Source: Armatimonadota bacterium
GTDB taxonomy: Bacteria; Armatimonadota; JAAZEB01
Direction: 5' to 3'
DNA: 51,412 bases
Assembly: GCA_012512505.1 (NCBI GenBank)
Contig: JAAZEB010000198.1
Coordinates: 1 to 51,412 of the forward strand
Part shown: positions 35,313-45,931 of the stretch, one piece after another
How the letters are laid out: each line of letters starts with the position of its first letter
Numbering within the stretch: the first letter of the stretch is position 1
Translations under genes and position numbers: made by a program
The notes under the pieces: model-generated
Databases searched by the model: none
What the model saw: the letters and a program-made list of their open reading frames with translations, nothing else
Told to the model about the DNA's origin: nothing

Positions 35313-35501
35313 TTGTCATCCTGAGCGAAGCGAGGGATCTCTACCGCCAGTGCACCGCCCGCCTGTGGCAGAGATCCTTCGCGTCGGACGCTCAGGATGA
35401 CACCGCCTGGCTGCTGGTGGGTAGGTCAGGGGCGCTCCTGTGCCCATCCCCAGCGCCGGCGTGTATCCTTGTCATCCTGAGCGAAGCGAAGGTTCTCTAC
35501 C
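35313..35501. repeat. Family C repeat: CATCCTGAGCGAAGCGA hairpin plus second copy
   Basis: Copy 1 starts TTGTCATCCTGAGCGAAG at 35313 and runs to GGATCTCT; its inverse (AGAGATCC ... GCTCAGGATGACA, 35370-35402) follows after about 25 bases, so a long hairpin can form. A second direct copy begins at 35469. This sequence type is widespread as a dispersed bacterial repeat. With the block before it, it fills the 504-base gap between dat and the sialidase-like gene. Confidence 0.8.
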
Positions 35502-35570
35502 GTCAGGACACCCCCCGCCTGCTGGTAGACAGCTCAGGGGCTCTCCTGGCCTCTCCCCGGCGCCGGCGCG

Positions 35571-36836
35571 CTACTGCACGTTCACCCGGTACAGGACCGG
35601 CTGCTGGTCGGTGTAGCCGATGTTGTAGCGGTAGGTGGGCACCACGATGTCGCCGGTTTCGCGATCCTCAAAGGCCCACCAGTGTGAGAGGTTGATGCCC
35701 TCCTCGTCCGGCTGCTTGGTGTCGAGGGTAATCACGCTCTGCCGGATGAGGAGCAGGCTCTTCGGGTCCACCTCACCGATGACGAGCGGCCAGCGCGGGT
35801 TGTTGCCGCGGCAGTTCTCGGGGCTGATGTTGCCGAGCCAGTAGCAGCGGCCGTTGGAGTGCCTCAGAAGCTGCGACATGGCGCTGGGCGAGAAGAACGG
35901 GGTGCCGTCGTGGTAGGTCCACGGCCGCGGCGGGCTCCAGTGGAAGCCGCCATCGGTCGAGACCGAGTACCACTTGTAGCTGGGGATGCGGAAGTCAGGG
36001 TCCTTGGTGCCGCCATTGCTGCCGCGCATCACGCAGAGGAGACGCCCATCCGGCAGCTCCGCCAGCGTCGGCTCAATCATCCCCCGGGTGGAGCGGGCCG
36101 GGTCGCCCACGATGCGCTCGGCGATCTGCCAGTCGAGGCGGTGGTCCTCCCGCCAACGGCCGATGAGGATCACCACGTCGGTGTAGGTGAAGCCACCGCC
36201 GGGGGAGGCGAGCTTGCCGTCGTCGCCAAGCAGGCAGGCTTGAGCCGGCACCAGGATGTGGCCGCGGCGGGTGCGGATCGGCTGCGAGCCAACGTCGCCG
36301 AGGAAGATGCCGTTCTTGCCCACCCACACGCCCGCGAACGGGTTCTGCGCGGTGTGCCCCTGCTGGATGATCTGCTCGTCGAAGAGGTAGGTTTGGCCGC
36401 CGTCCACCGAGACGCGGTACTTCAGGTAGTAAGTCTCCAGGGCCACGGGCGGCTCGATGATCTTCGGGTCGAGGCCGGGGGTGTCCATCGCCGCGACGAT
36501 GCGCAGCACCTTGCCGTTCACCGGATCGACGAAGGGCGGTGCCGGCTCCCGCCGGTAGCCGTGCGGCAGGCCGCTATCAAAGTCGGGGGTGATCGTCCGG
36601 CGCGACCAGGTGCGCCCGTTGTCGGCGGAGTAGCCCCAAGGGTTGATCATGGCGATGCCCTGCGGCCGCAGGTAGGTGGCGTGGAGCAGCGGCGAGGCTG
36701 CCGGCAGCAGCGTCTTGCTGGCAAGGCGGAGCTTTCCCATCCGTTCTCCCTTCCGCGGCGCGGCCACGCCGGGCAGCGGCGCAGCCAGGGCGATGGTCGC
36801 CACCAGGGTGGTCGCGAGTGTTGCTCTCAACCGCAT
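35571..36836 (-). CDS. Secreted sialidase/BNR-repeat-like protein
   Basis: 421 aa. Signal peptide (MRLRATLATTLVATIALAAP, to about residue 25). Six-bladed propeller character with three Asp-box motifs: YSADNGRTWSRR, VSVDGGQTYLFDE and VSTDGGFHWSPPRPW. RGMIEPTLAELPDGRLLCVM and GEVDPKSLLLIRQ are typical of exo-alpha-sialidase-like (BNR) proteins of environmental bacteria. True sialidase activity needs an Arg triad I cannot place, so another glycan or a binding role is possible. ATG 36836 has AGGAG seven bases upstream. Divergent from the next operon. Confidence 0.8.
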   Translation of the reverse strand: MRLRATLATTLVATIALAAPLPGVAAPRKGERMGKLRLASKTLLPAASPLLHATYLRPQGIAMINPWGYSADNGRTWSRRTITPDFDSGLPHGYRREPAPPFVDPVNGKVLRIVAAMDTPGLDPKIIEPPVALETYYLKYRVSVDGGQTYLFDEQIIQQGHTAQNPFAGVWVGKNGIFLGDVGSQPIRTRRGHILVPAQACLLGDDGKLASPGGGFTYTDVVILIGRWREDHRLDWQIAERIVGDPARSTRGMIEPTLAELPDGRLLCVMRGSNGGTKDPDFRIPSYKWYSVSTDGGFHWSPPRPWTYHDGTPFFSPSAMSQLLRHSNGRCYWLGNISPENCRGNNPRWPLVIGEVDPKSLLLIRQSVITLDTKQPDEEGINLSHWWAFEDRETGDIVVPTYRYNIGYTDQQPVLYRVNVQ

Positions 36837-36973
36837 GGCCCTCTCCTGATTCCGCCGGCTTCCGCCCCAACCCCTCCGGCCCACGATCCAGGCCAGGGGC
36901 ACGGCGGCGTGCCCGGCGCCGCTTAGCCGAAGCGTTCGTGGTCGCGCCTGCTTCTCCCCGTGCGCGCCCTGCC

Positions 36974-37002
36974 TTGACACGCCCGCGCCCCCTCCCTATA
37001 AT
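36974..37002 (+). promoter_or_regulatory. Consensus promoter of the 37 kb operon, near-leaderless
   Basis: TTGACA (36974-36979), 17 bases, TATAAT (36997-37002): perfect consensus. The start is expected at 37009-37010, three or four bases before ATG 37013, leaving no room for a Shine-Dalgarno. Confidence 0.85.
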
Positions 37003-37012
37003 AGCCCCTGAG

Positions 37013-37477
37013 ATGAGTTACTGCATTCGTGTGCTGGCTCCGGTAGAAGAGGTGCCCACGGCCGCCGCGGTAACCCAGGCATTGCACGACGAGGGGTTCG
37101 CCGCGACGGTGAGCGCCACGCCGGCCGCGGAGAACTGGGAGCGGCTGGTGGTGGAGCTTCCCGATCAGCCGCCGGTGACGGTGCGACGCAGCCTGCGGCA
37201 GGGCGAAGAGAACCCCGTCGAGGTGGAGGTGGATGCCTTCCTCGATGAGCTGTTGGAGCTGGAAGAGACGCCGGGCGTGCGGCAGGTGGAAGAGGCGCTG
37301 CGCCGCGCGCGGCAGCTCATCATGCTGGAAGTGCCAGACACCTATGCCTGGGGCCAGGAGCGCACTGTCGTCGACGCCCTGGTGGAGTTGTTCACCGAGC
37401 CCGAGGGCTCACTCATCCAGGCGGACGGCGAAGGCTTCTACGACCGCAAGGGCGACCTGCTGGTGCCGCTGGAGTAA
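37013..37477 (+). CDS. Conserved-looking small protein of unknown function
   Basis: 154 aa, unrecognised. Reads as a compact alpha/beta protein: SYCIRVLAPVEEVPTAAAVT, an LVVELPDQPPVTVRRSL strand pair, then an acidic helical middle (FLDELLELEETPGVRQVEEA) and a C-terminal segment LIQADGEGFYDRKGDLLVPL. Cytoplasmic by composition. It is the first gene of a two-gene unit; the phosphoglucose-isomerase-like gene starts six bases after its stop and borrows the GGAG in its last codons. ATG 37013 is fixed by the consensus promoter immediately upstream. It might act with that partner. Confidence 0.8.
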   Translation: MSYCIRVLAPVEEVPTAAAVTQALHDEGFAATVSATPAAENWERLVVELPDQPPVTVRRSLRQGEENPVEVEVDAFLDELLELEETPGVRQVEEALRRARQLIMLEVPDTYAWGQERTVVDALVELFTEPEGSLIQADGEGFYDRKGDLLVPLE

Positions 37478-37483
37478 ACAGAC

Positions 37484-39418
37484 ATGGCTGATAGCGAGAG
37501 GATCACCCTGGAGGGGGCAGATGGTCCGGCCGTTACGGCGCTGGTGCAGCGCCTGGCTGACCAGGACGTGCTGGGGCAGCTCCTGCGCCGCGAGGGGCGC
37601 ATGGCCGAACTGGCAACCGAGGGCGGCGACATCAAGCTGGACTGGGTGGACGGCGTGGAGAAGGCGCTGGCGCACCCGGAGTGGCTGGCTGCCGCCGAGC
37701 AGGAGGCCACCGATATCCTGCAGATGGGCATCCGGCACGTCATCTGGTCCGGCATGGGCGGCTCGGTGCAGACGGTATATGCCCTGAAGGGGATGGGCTT
37801 CCTCGATACGCCCGAGATCGCTCTCTTCCCGCTCGACAGCACCGACCCCGCCTCCCTGAACCGGGTGCTGCTCGACATTGCCGACCGCGAGCAGGTGAAG
37901 CTGGCCCCGGGAGACACCTTCGCGGCGGAGTTGCGCGGCCTCCTCTCGCGCACGCTGATGATCGGCGTCAGCATGGGGATGACCTCCGAGGAGCCGATCA
38001 CCCACCTGGAGTGGTTCGATGGCCTCCTGCACGAGCACCAGATCCCGGATCCGGGCGCGCACATTCAGGTGATGACCCTGCCCGGCTCCTACCTGGACGA
38101 CTTCGCGCGGCCCCGCGGCTCGCGCATGGTGCCGATTCAGCTTGACGGCGAGAACCACACCGGGGGGCGCATGAGCGCGCCGGCCACCCGCGTCTTCATC
38201 CGGCCGGCGGCGCTGGTGCTGATGGCCCGTGCCCTCAAGCAGGGTGGCACCGCCGACGGCGCTCACCTGGCCCGCCTCCTGGAGCGCGCGCAGGCGCTCT
38301 ACCGGGTGTCCGGCGCCCTGTCGGATGCCGAGCGCCGCGCGGTGACTGAAACCGATCCCTGGCTGCGCCTGGGCGCGGCGATCACCGACGCGGCGCAGGC
38401 GGGTCGCAACAAGGTCTACCTAGTGCTCCCCGACGAGTGGGCCTCGGTGGCGCCGTGGATCGAGCAGGTGGTGGAGGAGAGCCTGGGCAAGCAGGGCCAA
38501 GGGTTCCTCATCTTCTACGGCGAGGCGCTGCGCCCACCCACGCAATACCAGGACGACATGCTCTTCCTGCAGGTGTGGCCCACCAACCTGCCGGAGCCGC
38601 AGGCCGATGCCGTGGATGACCTGCGCGCGGCCGGCAAACCGGTGCTGACACTGCGCATCCCGGTGCAGCCGGTCGAGGGCGTGCCGGGCAGCCTGGCGGA
38701 GGTGGCGGCCCTCTTCCTGGGAATGAAGCTGACGGTGGCTGCCTATGGCTACCTCAACGACATCGTCTTTGCCGGCCAGCCCGCCGTGGAAGCCTACAAG
38801 AAGTATGCGCGCGACCTGCGCGAGGCGCCGGAGGACGTGCCCTTCCCCACCGAGGCGCAGGAGATGGCGCGCTTCCGGTCGCTCACCCTCTACTACGAGT
38901 CGCTGCTGAAGAAGGGCCTGGTGCGCTGGGGTGACCTGCAGACCACCGTGGGCCGGCTGGACGGCGACATGGCTGACGCCGCCGACGTTTACGCCGCCGT
39001 GCTGATGCTGGCGCGCGGCGCCAAGCGCCTGGGCTACCTCGACTTCACCTTCAACGGCGACCTGCCGGACTCGGCGCGAGAGGTGCTGGTGCGCGCCCGG
39101 CAGGTGCTGGGTGCCGAGCACCTGCGCGTGCCGGTGAAGATCCGCACCGGCCCCAGCGACTACCACTCCACCGAGCAGAGCGAGACCGACGGCCCGAACG
39201 AACTGGTGAGCCTGCGGCTGGTGGGGATGCGGCACGTGCCACCGATCGCCGGGCAGTATGATGACAAGTTCCTGCTGGCGCAGGCGCGCGGCACCTGGCA
39301 GGCGATGGAGGATGCCGGCCGCTGGGTCCTGATGCTCACCTTCCCGGAGCTGACCGCCGACGTGGTGGCAGACCTGGACGCCTTCTTCGCCAACGTCGCC
39401 CGCCGCCTGCCGATGTGA
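37484..39418 (+). CDS. Divergent phosphoglucose-isomerase-like SIS protein
   Basis: 644 aa. Aligns by eye with the isomerase half of bifunctional transaldolase/phosphoglucose isomerases: HVIWSGMGGSVQTVYALK (about 87-104), LDSTDPASLN, a second SIS region RNKVYLVLPDEWASVAPW with EQVVEESLGKQGQGF, and a C-terminal HSTEQSETDGPN segment. In active enzymes the first SIS motif is S-K/S-G-T-T-E and the last is HSTGQ-x-HKGG, containing the catalytic Lys. Here these read VSMGMTSEEP and HSTEQSETDG, so signature and catalytic residues are replaced. It probably binds a sugar phosphate but may not isomerise glucose 6-phosphate. Second gene of the operon. Confidence 0.75.
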   Translation: MADSERITLEGADGPAVTALVQRLADQDVLGQLLRREGRMAELATEGGDIKLDWVDGVEKALAHPEWLAAAEQEATDILQMGIRHVIWSGMGGSVQTVYALKGMGFLDTPEIALFPLDSTDPASLNRVLLDIADREQVKLAPGDTFAAELRGLLSRTLMIGVSMGMTSEEPITHLEWFDGLLHEHQIPDPGAHIQVMTLPGSYLDDFARPRGSRMVPIQLDGENHTGGRMSAPATRVFIRPAALVLMARALKQGGTADGAHLARLLERAQALYRVSGALSDAERRAVTETDPWLRLGAAITDAAQAGRNKVYLVLPDEWASVAPWIEQVVEESLGKQGQGFLIFYGEALRPPTQYQDDMLFLQVWPTNLPEPQADAVDDLRAAGKPVLTLRIPVQPVEGVPGSLAEVAALFLGMKLTVAAYGYLNDIVFAGQPAVEAYKKYARDLREAPEDVPFPTEAQEMARFRSLTLYYESLLKKGLVRWGDLQTTVGRLDGDMADAADVYAAVLMLARGAKRLGYLDFTFNGDLPDSAREVLVRARQVLGAEHLRVPVKIRTGPSDYHSTEQSETDGPNELVSLRLVGMRHVPPIAGQYDDKFLLAQARGTWQAMEDAGRWVLMLTFPELTADVVADLDAFFANVARRLPM

Positions 39419-39438
39419 CAGGGGAACGGCTGGGGAAG

Positions 39439-39693
39439 GCCCCCCCCGAAACCGGGGGGGCTTTCGGAGCCCGACCTCGGAGGGTTGCTGGGGAAGGCCC
39501 CCCATCCCCCCGAAACCGGGGGGGCTTTTCGGACCTCACTCCCCCAACCTTGGGGGGTCAGGGGGGCTTTCCCCGCTAGTTCCCCCCAGCATTGGGGGTC
39601 AGGGGGGCTTTCCCCGCTAGTTCCCCCCAGCATTGGGGGGCCAGGGGGGCCTTCCCATCTCCTTCCCCCCGATTTCGGGGGGCCAGGGGGGCC
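39439..39693. repeat. Family A palindrome cluster 3
   Basis: About six units, e.g. CCCCCCCGAAACCGGGGGGG, CCCCCCGAAACCGGGGGGG, CCCCCAACCTTGGGGGG and CCCCCCGATTTCGGGGGG, each with a trailing G-run. A 41-base block is repeated head to tail (39558-39598 and 39599-39639). The 409-base gap between the isomerase-like gene and acnA holds nothing else but a weak promoter. Confidence 0.85.
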
Positions 39694-39706
39694 AACCGCG
39701 GCGCCC

Positions 39707-39736
39707 TTTACGGCGGGGCGCCTTTTGCGGTAAGAT
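39707..39736 (+). promoter_or_regulatory. Possible acnA promoter
   Basis: TTTACG (39707-39712), 18 bases, TAAGAT (39731-39736). A moderate match, and the only one between the repeat cluster and acnA. Leader of about 85 bases. Confidence 0.35.
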
Positions 39737-39827
39737 AGAGGTGCCCCGCCGGGTGCCGGCATCGGTGAGACGTTTCCCCGGACGCGGATGCGAGCGCCCG
39801 CTCGGGAGTAATGAGGAGTGAGCAGAC

Positions 39828-42542
<2,715 letters not shown>

Positions 42543-42560
42543 AGCGGCCCTAGCGGAACC

Positions 42561-42605
42561 AGAGGGCAGCGGGCAGGCCGGCACCGGTCTTGCCTGCCGC
42601 CCTCT
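42561..42605 (+). terminator. Hairpin after acnA
   Basis: AGAGGGCAGCGGGCAGGC (42561-42578) pairs with GCCTGCCGCCCTCT (42592-42605), 19 bases past the acnA stop. Strong stem, no T-run. The gap to 42739 holds no other element seen. Confidence 0.6.
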
Positions 42606-42739
42606 GCGTGCTCCGGGAGGTGAGAAGCGCCGGGCGGTGTTTGGCGTGCAAACCGAATGGGAAGATTCCGGTAACGCCTGGCAGGCTCTCGGCCGGCCGG
42701 CACGAGCGGGGCGTCACGGGACGCGACGATGGGAGAGCG

Positions 42740-42958
42740 ATGGACGTGGCAACCGAGGCGGCGATCCGGGCGCTCCTGGCGGAGCATCCGAATCTGGACG
42801 CGGACGACATCTTGACCCAGGTGCTGGGGCAGCGCGTGCTGCTGCGCGGGCGTGTGCGCACCCAGCGCGAGCGGATGGAGGCCGAAGCGGCGGTGCGCCA
42901 GGTCTACGGCATCGAGCAGGTAGACAACGAGCTGCTGGTGACTGGCGAGCCGATCTGA
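42740..42958 (+). CDS. BON-domain small protein
   Basis: 72 aa consisting of one BON-like alpha-beta module: AAIRALLAEHPNLDADDILT, VLGQRVLLRGRVRTQRERM, AEAAVRQVYGIEQVDNELLV. The pattern 'strand-GxV-helix-V-x-VDNEL' is typical of BON domains of OsmY and secretin-type proteins, which bind membranes or partners. No signal peptide, so cytoplasmic. GGGAG just upstream fixes ATG 42740; in-frame sequence before it is non-coding in character. Followed after 18 bases by another small gene. Confidence 0.75.
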   Translation: MDVATEAAIRALLAEHPNLDADDILTQVLGQRVLLRGRVRTQRERMEAEAAVRQVYGIEQVDNELLVTGEPI

Positions 42959-42976
42959 GGCGGGGCCGAGAGGGCG

Positions 42977-43309
42977 ATGGCAAACGCCTACGAAGACGCG
43001 ATGGAGCAGGCGCTGGGGGATGCCAACGCGCTGGTGCGCCACCTGGAGGGCCTGTCGGGCCGGGCGCACGCCACGCGCGCAGCGATCGACCACGCCCGCC
43101 GGCTGGCCGAGGCGATTGAGCAGGCCGTTTACACGGCGGTGCGCTCCTTCCCGCAGTCAGGCGCCAACGCTGCGGCCTACCAGGCGCTGGAGGGGGTGAG
43201 CAGCCTGCGTGCCGCCGCCGATGGCAACGACCTTGCTCTGATGGAAGCCGCCGCCCACCAAATCCAAGACCACCTCTCCCGGGCGCGCGACCTGGCCGCC
43301 GCCGATTAG
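42977..43309 (+). CDS. Small helical protein of unknown function
   Basis: 110 aa, almost all helix and Ala-rich, with heptad-like spacing (EDAMEQALGDANALVRHLEG ... HARRLAEAIEQAVYTAVRSF ... MEAAAHQIQDHLSRARDLAA). No signal, no cysteine, no motif recognised. It lies 18 bases after the BON gene and is likely co-transcribed. Weak ribosome-binding GAGAGGG upstream. Confidence 0.65.
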   Translation: MANAYEDAMEQALGDANALVRHLEGLSGRAHATRAAIDHARRLAEAIEQAVYTAVRSFPQSGANAAAYQALEGVSSLRAAADGNDLALMEAAAHQIQDHLSRARDLAAAD

Positions 43310-43415
43310 CGTCACGCCGGGAGGCGCTGGGGGCCGGCCGGCAGCGAAGAGCGCCGCGCCGCCCCGATGCCAGGCAGCCTCCCCGAGCCGTTGCCGCAGT
43401 GTGAGGAGTGCCGTG

Positions 43416-43709
43416 ATGGAGGGTCCCAAGCGCCGCTGGAGGTTTGGTCCGAGCGGGCCGGAGGAGGTAGCGCCCCCGCCGGACAGCCCGCAGGAGGCTC
43501 CCAGCTTCGACAGCGCCCGCGTCGAGCGCGAGGCGGAGGCACACTTCACGCCCGGCCCGGACGAACTGGAGGAAGCGCCGCCGCGTGAGGAGGCGCGGTG
43601 GTCGGCACGCCGGCCCGAGGGTCTGGAGGAGGCGCCCCCGGCCAGCGAAGCCGTCTGCCGCGAGGATGCCCTTCTCCCGCCGGAGGAGAGCGGCACCAAC
43701 ATCCAGTAA
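43416..43709 (+). CDS. Small Pro/Glu-rich disordered protein
   Basis: 97 aa: a short basic N-terminus (EGPKRRWRFGPSGPEE) then Glu/Pro/Ala-rich sequence with a repeated 'LEEAPP' motif (at about residues 51, 69). Probably disordered; function unknown. ATG 43416 is chosen for GAGGAG about seven bases upstream; an earlier in-frame ATG (43401) has none. It may be a real small gene in the run after acnA or a chance frame in GC-rich DNA. Confidence 0.45.
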   Translation: MEGPKRRWRFGPSGPEEVAPPPDSPQEAPSFDSARVEREAEAHFTPGPDELEEAPPREEARWSARRPEGLEEAPPASEAVCREDALLPPEESGTNIQ

Positions 43710-43768
43710 GGGGCAGGCGTTCCGGCCAGGGGCGCGTTCGTCCGGGCGCGGCGGTTGGCGGATCGCTC

Positions 43769-44113
43769 CTAACCCGGAGGCCAGCCCAGCCGCCGGCCGC
43801 CGAGCAGGTGGAAGTGAAGGTGATCCACGCTCTGCCCGGCGTCGCGGTTGATGTTGACAGTCACCCGGAAGCCGCTCTCGGCCACGCCTTTGTCTCGGGC
43901 AATCTGGCTTGCCACCCGCAGCAGGTGGCCCACCAACGCCTCGTCTTCAGGGCCAACCGCCAGCAGGTTAGTCAGGTGCTTGCGGGGGATCACCAGGACG
44001 TGGACTGGCGCCTGGGGCCGGATGTCCTCAAACGCCACTGCCTGGTCATCCTCGTAGAGGATCGTTGCCGGAAGCTCGCCGCGGGCGATCCGGCAGAAGA
44101 GGCAATCAGTCAT
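43769..44113 (-). CDS. HIT-family (HinT-like) nucleotide hydrolase
   Basis: 114 aa, normal HinT size. N-terminal Cys pair CLFCRIARGELPATILYEDD, conserved AFEDIRPQAPVHVLVIPRKH, and the catalytic histidine triad in SVDHLHFHLLGGRRLGWPPG. HinT proteins hydrolyse adenosine 5'-phosphoramidates and related NMP conjugates. ATG 44113 overlaps the end of mtaB by eight bases with AAAGG upstream, so it is translationally coupled; co-occurrence of mtaB-like and HIT genes is seen elsewhere. Confidence 0.93.
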   Translation of the reverse strand: MTDCLFCRIARGELPATILYEDDQAVAFEDIRPQAPVHVLVIPRKHLTNLLAVGPEDEALVGHLLRVASQIARDKGVAESGFRVTVNINRDAGQSVDHLHFHLLGGRRLGWPPG

Positions 44114-45452
44114 CGGCTTGCACCTTTCCGAGGAGGCAGCCCGCCTCCACTCCCTCAACGGCTACGTTCACCAGGGTGCCCCGCGCGGCGGGCGTACCGG
44201 TGAAGCGCACCCGCACGTAGTTGCCGGTCAGCCCTTCCTGCCACCCCTGGGAGCCGTGGGGTCCTTCCACCAGCACCGACACCACCCGGCCCAGCCAGCG
44301 CCGCGCGAACGCCTCGCTCTGCTCGTTGCCCAGGCGGATCAACTCGCGGCTGCGGGCCTCGGCCACCGCCTTTGGCACCTGGTCGGGCAGCTCCGCCGCG
44401 GGAGTGAAGGGGCGTGGGGAGTAGCGGAAGACGTGCAGGCGGCTGAACGCCATCTGCTGGCAGAAGTCGCGCGTGGCGGCGAACGCGGCATCGCTTTCGC
44501 CCGGGAAGCCGACGATCACGTCGGTGGTGATGCCGGCCTCGGGAAGGCGGGCCCGGATGCCAGCCACGAGGTCGGCAAAGCGGGCGCTCGTGCCGGGCCG
44601 GCGCATGCGGCGGCGCACGGAGTCGTCGGCGCTCTGCAGCGGCAGGTGGAAGTGGGGACAAAGCACGGGGTTCTCCGCCACCAGAGCCACCAACGCGTCG
44701 GTCACCTGCCAGGGCTCGATCGAGCTGATACGAACGCGGGCGATGCCGGGCACCGCGGCCACGGCGGCAGCGCACTCCGCCAGGCTACTCTGGGGTGACA
44801 GGTCGTGCCCGAAGCTGCCGATGCAAGTGCCGGTGAGCACTACCTCGCGGCAGCCCTCCTCGGCGTGCTGCCGCACCTCGGCGAGGATCTCGGCCAGCGG
44901 CCGGCTGCGCGCCTTGCCGCGGGCATACGGCACCACGCAATAGGCACAGCGATAGTTGCACCCTTCCTCCACCTTCACCACCTGGCGGGTGCGGCCGTTC
45001 GGGGAGACGGGGCGAGCGGGCGAACTGCTGGTGGAGGCTGCGGCCGCCCCAGCCTCCACGGCACCGTTGCGCCGCCCTCCCGGTTCGCGCGAGGCAAGAA
45101 GAGCGCAGACGCGGGCCACGAGCTGGGGCTTCAGGTCGTTGCCGCCGACGAGCTGCACGCCCGGCAGCGCCGCGAAGGCACCGGCGTCCACCCCGGGATA
45201 GCAGCCGGTAGCCACCACCAGCGCCTCGGGGCTGCGGGCCAGCGCCCGGCGTGCCGCGCTGCGGGCTTCACGGTCGGCCTCGGCGGTGACGGTGCAGGTG
45301 TTGATCACGTAGACATCGGCCGGCTCGTGAAACGGCACGAGCTGGAAGCCGGCCGAGGCAAACTCCGCGGCCACCCGGCCGCTGTCGTACTGGTTCGTTT
45401 TGCAGCCCATCGTGTAGAGGGCCACCCGGTATCGCTTCTGGTCTTGAAGCAT
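44106..45452 (-). CDS. mtaB: tRNA t6A37 methylthiotransferase (MtaB-type)
   Basis: 448 aa. Radical-SAM methylthiotransferase adding ms2 to t6A37 of tRNA. N-terminal MTTase domain with three cluster Cys: LYTMGCKTNQYDSG, INTCTVTAEAD and VVATGCYPG. Radical-SAM motif EEGCNYRCAYCVVPYARG (CxxxCxxC), then GFPGESDAAF, and a C-terminal TRAM domain (LTGNYVRVRFTGTP). The early GCKTNQYDSG and CVVPYARGKARSR pattern favours MtaB over MiaB or RimO. An Ala/Ser-rich linker at about 124-150 is extra. ATG 45452 is chosen from family alignment; its ribosome-binding site is weak. It is followed by the HIT gene. Confidence 0.9.
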   Translation of the reverse strand: MLQDQKRYRVALYTMGCKTNQYDSGRVAAEFASAGFQLVPFHEPADVYVINTCTVTAEADREARSAARRALARSPEALVVATGCYPGVDAGAFAALPGVQLVGGNDLKPQLVARVCALLASREPGGRRNGAVEAGAAAASTSSSPARPVSPNGRTRQVVKVEEGCNYRCAYCVVPYARGKARSRPLAEILAEVRQHAEEGCREVVLTGTCIGSFGHDLSPQSSLAECAAAVAAVPGIARVRISSIEPWQVTDALVALVAENPVLCPHFHLPLQSADDSVRRRMRRPGTSARFADLVAGIRARLPEAGITTDVIVGFPGESDAAFAATRDFCQQMAFSRLHVFRYSPRPFTPAAELPDQVPKAVAEARSRELIRLGNEQSEAFARRWLGRVVSVLVEGPHGSQGWQEGLTGNYVRVRFTGTPAARGTLVNVAVEGVEAGCLLGKVQADD

Positions 45453-45467
45453 GGTCTCTAGAAACAG

Positions 45468-45509
45468 GCGCGGCGCGGGCGCCCCGCTTTGGGGCTGCCC
45501 GCGCCGCGC
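45468..45509 (-). terminator. Hairpin between the HTH gene and mtaB
   Basis: GCGCGGCGCGGGCGCCCC (45468-45485) pairs with GGGGCTGCCCGCGCCGCGC (45491-45509) around a five-base loop. It lies 16 bases past the HTH gene stop and just before mtaB, and could terminate or attenuate read-through. No T-run. Confidence 0.6.
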
Positions 45510-45524
45510 TGAAGGAACAAGCAT

Positions 45525-45743
45525 CTACTCCAGTGAATCGGCCAGTTCGCTATCGGCCAGCCCGTTCGCCGGTTCCAGGAGAGCCAGGAGATCCTCGCGG
45601 CGGAAGCGCAGGTCGCGCTCTCCGGCAAGGCGGTAAGCCTTGAGCTTCCCTTTGCGGATGTAACGGCGCAGGGTGCTATCACTAATCTGCAAGTAATCCT
45701 TCGCCTGTTTGGCCGTCATTACTTCTGGTGCCTCGGGGGCCAT
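45525..45743 (-). CDS. Excisionase/MerR-like HTH DNA-binding protein
   Basis: 72 aa: a winged helix-turn-helix of the excisionase family, APEVMTAKQAKDYLQISDST (recognition region SDSTLRRYIRKGKLKAYRLA), then wing and RFRREDLLALLEP. Proteins of this kind regulate transcription or assist recombinases. No integrase or phage gene is nearby, so a chromosomal regulator is more likely. ATG 45743 has AGGAGG eight bases upstream; the ORF extends to 45770 without a better site. Transcribed from TTGACG-N18-TACAAT. Confidence 0.88.
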   Translation of the reverse strand: MAPEAPEVMTAKQAKDYLQISDSTLRRYIRKGKLKAYRLAGERDLRFRREDLLALLEPANGLADSELADSLE

Positions 45744-45790
45744 GTGGCAATCCTCCTCAGGCGGTTCCATTCCCCGTCATCATCGTGCCG

Positions 45791-45820
45791 ATTGTAGCAC
45801 ACCCCACCGTAGCACGTCAA
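45791..45820 (-). promoter_or_regulatory. Promoter of the HTH gene
   Basis: TTGACG (45815-45820), 18 bases, TACAAT (45791-45796), minus strand. Start near 45784, about 40 bases before ATG 45743. Confidence 0.7.
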
Positions 45821-45850
45821 TACTCTCCTTTGTTACCCAATCTAATTTCT

Positions 45851-45924
45851 GCCCCCCTGGCCCCCCAAGGCTGGGAGAACTCGTTGGCCCCCCTGCCCCC
45901 CGATCTCGGGAGCAGGGGGGGGCC
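45851..45924. repeat. Family A palindromes (cluster 4)
   Basis: Two degenerate units: CCCCCCTGGCCCCCCAAGG and CCCCCCTGCCCCCCGATCTC followed by GGGAGCAGGGGGGG. It lies between the HTH-gene promoter and the end of the DUF4091 gene. Confidence 0.7.
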
Positions 45925-45931
45925 ATCCACA

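Noticed and set aside
39439-39693. CRISPR array
   Set aside because: Units are palindromic C/G runs of uneven spacing without uniform repeats and unique spacers, and no cas genes are present.
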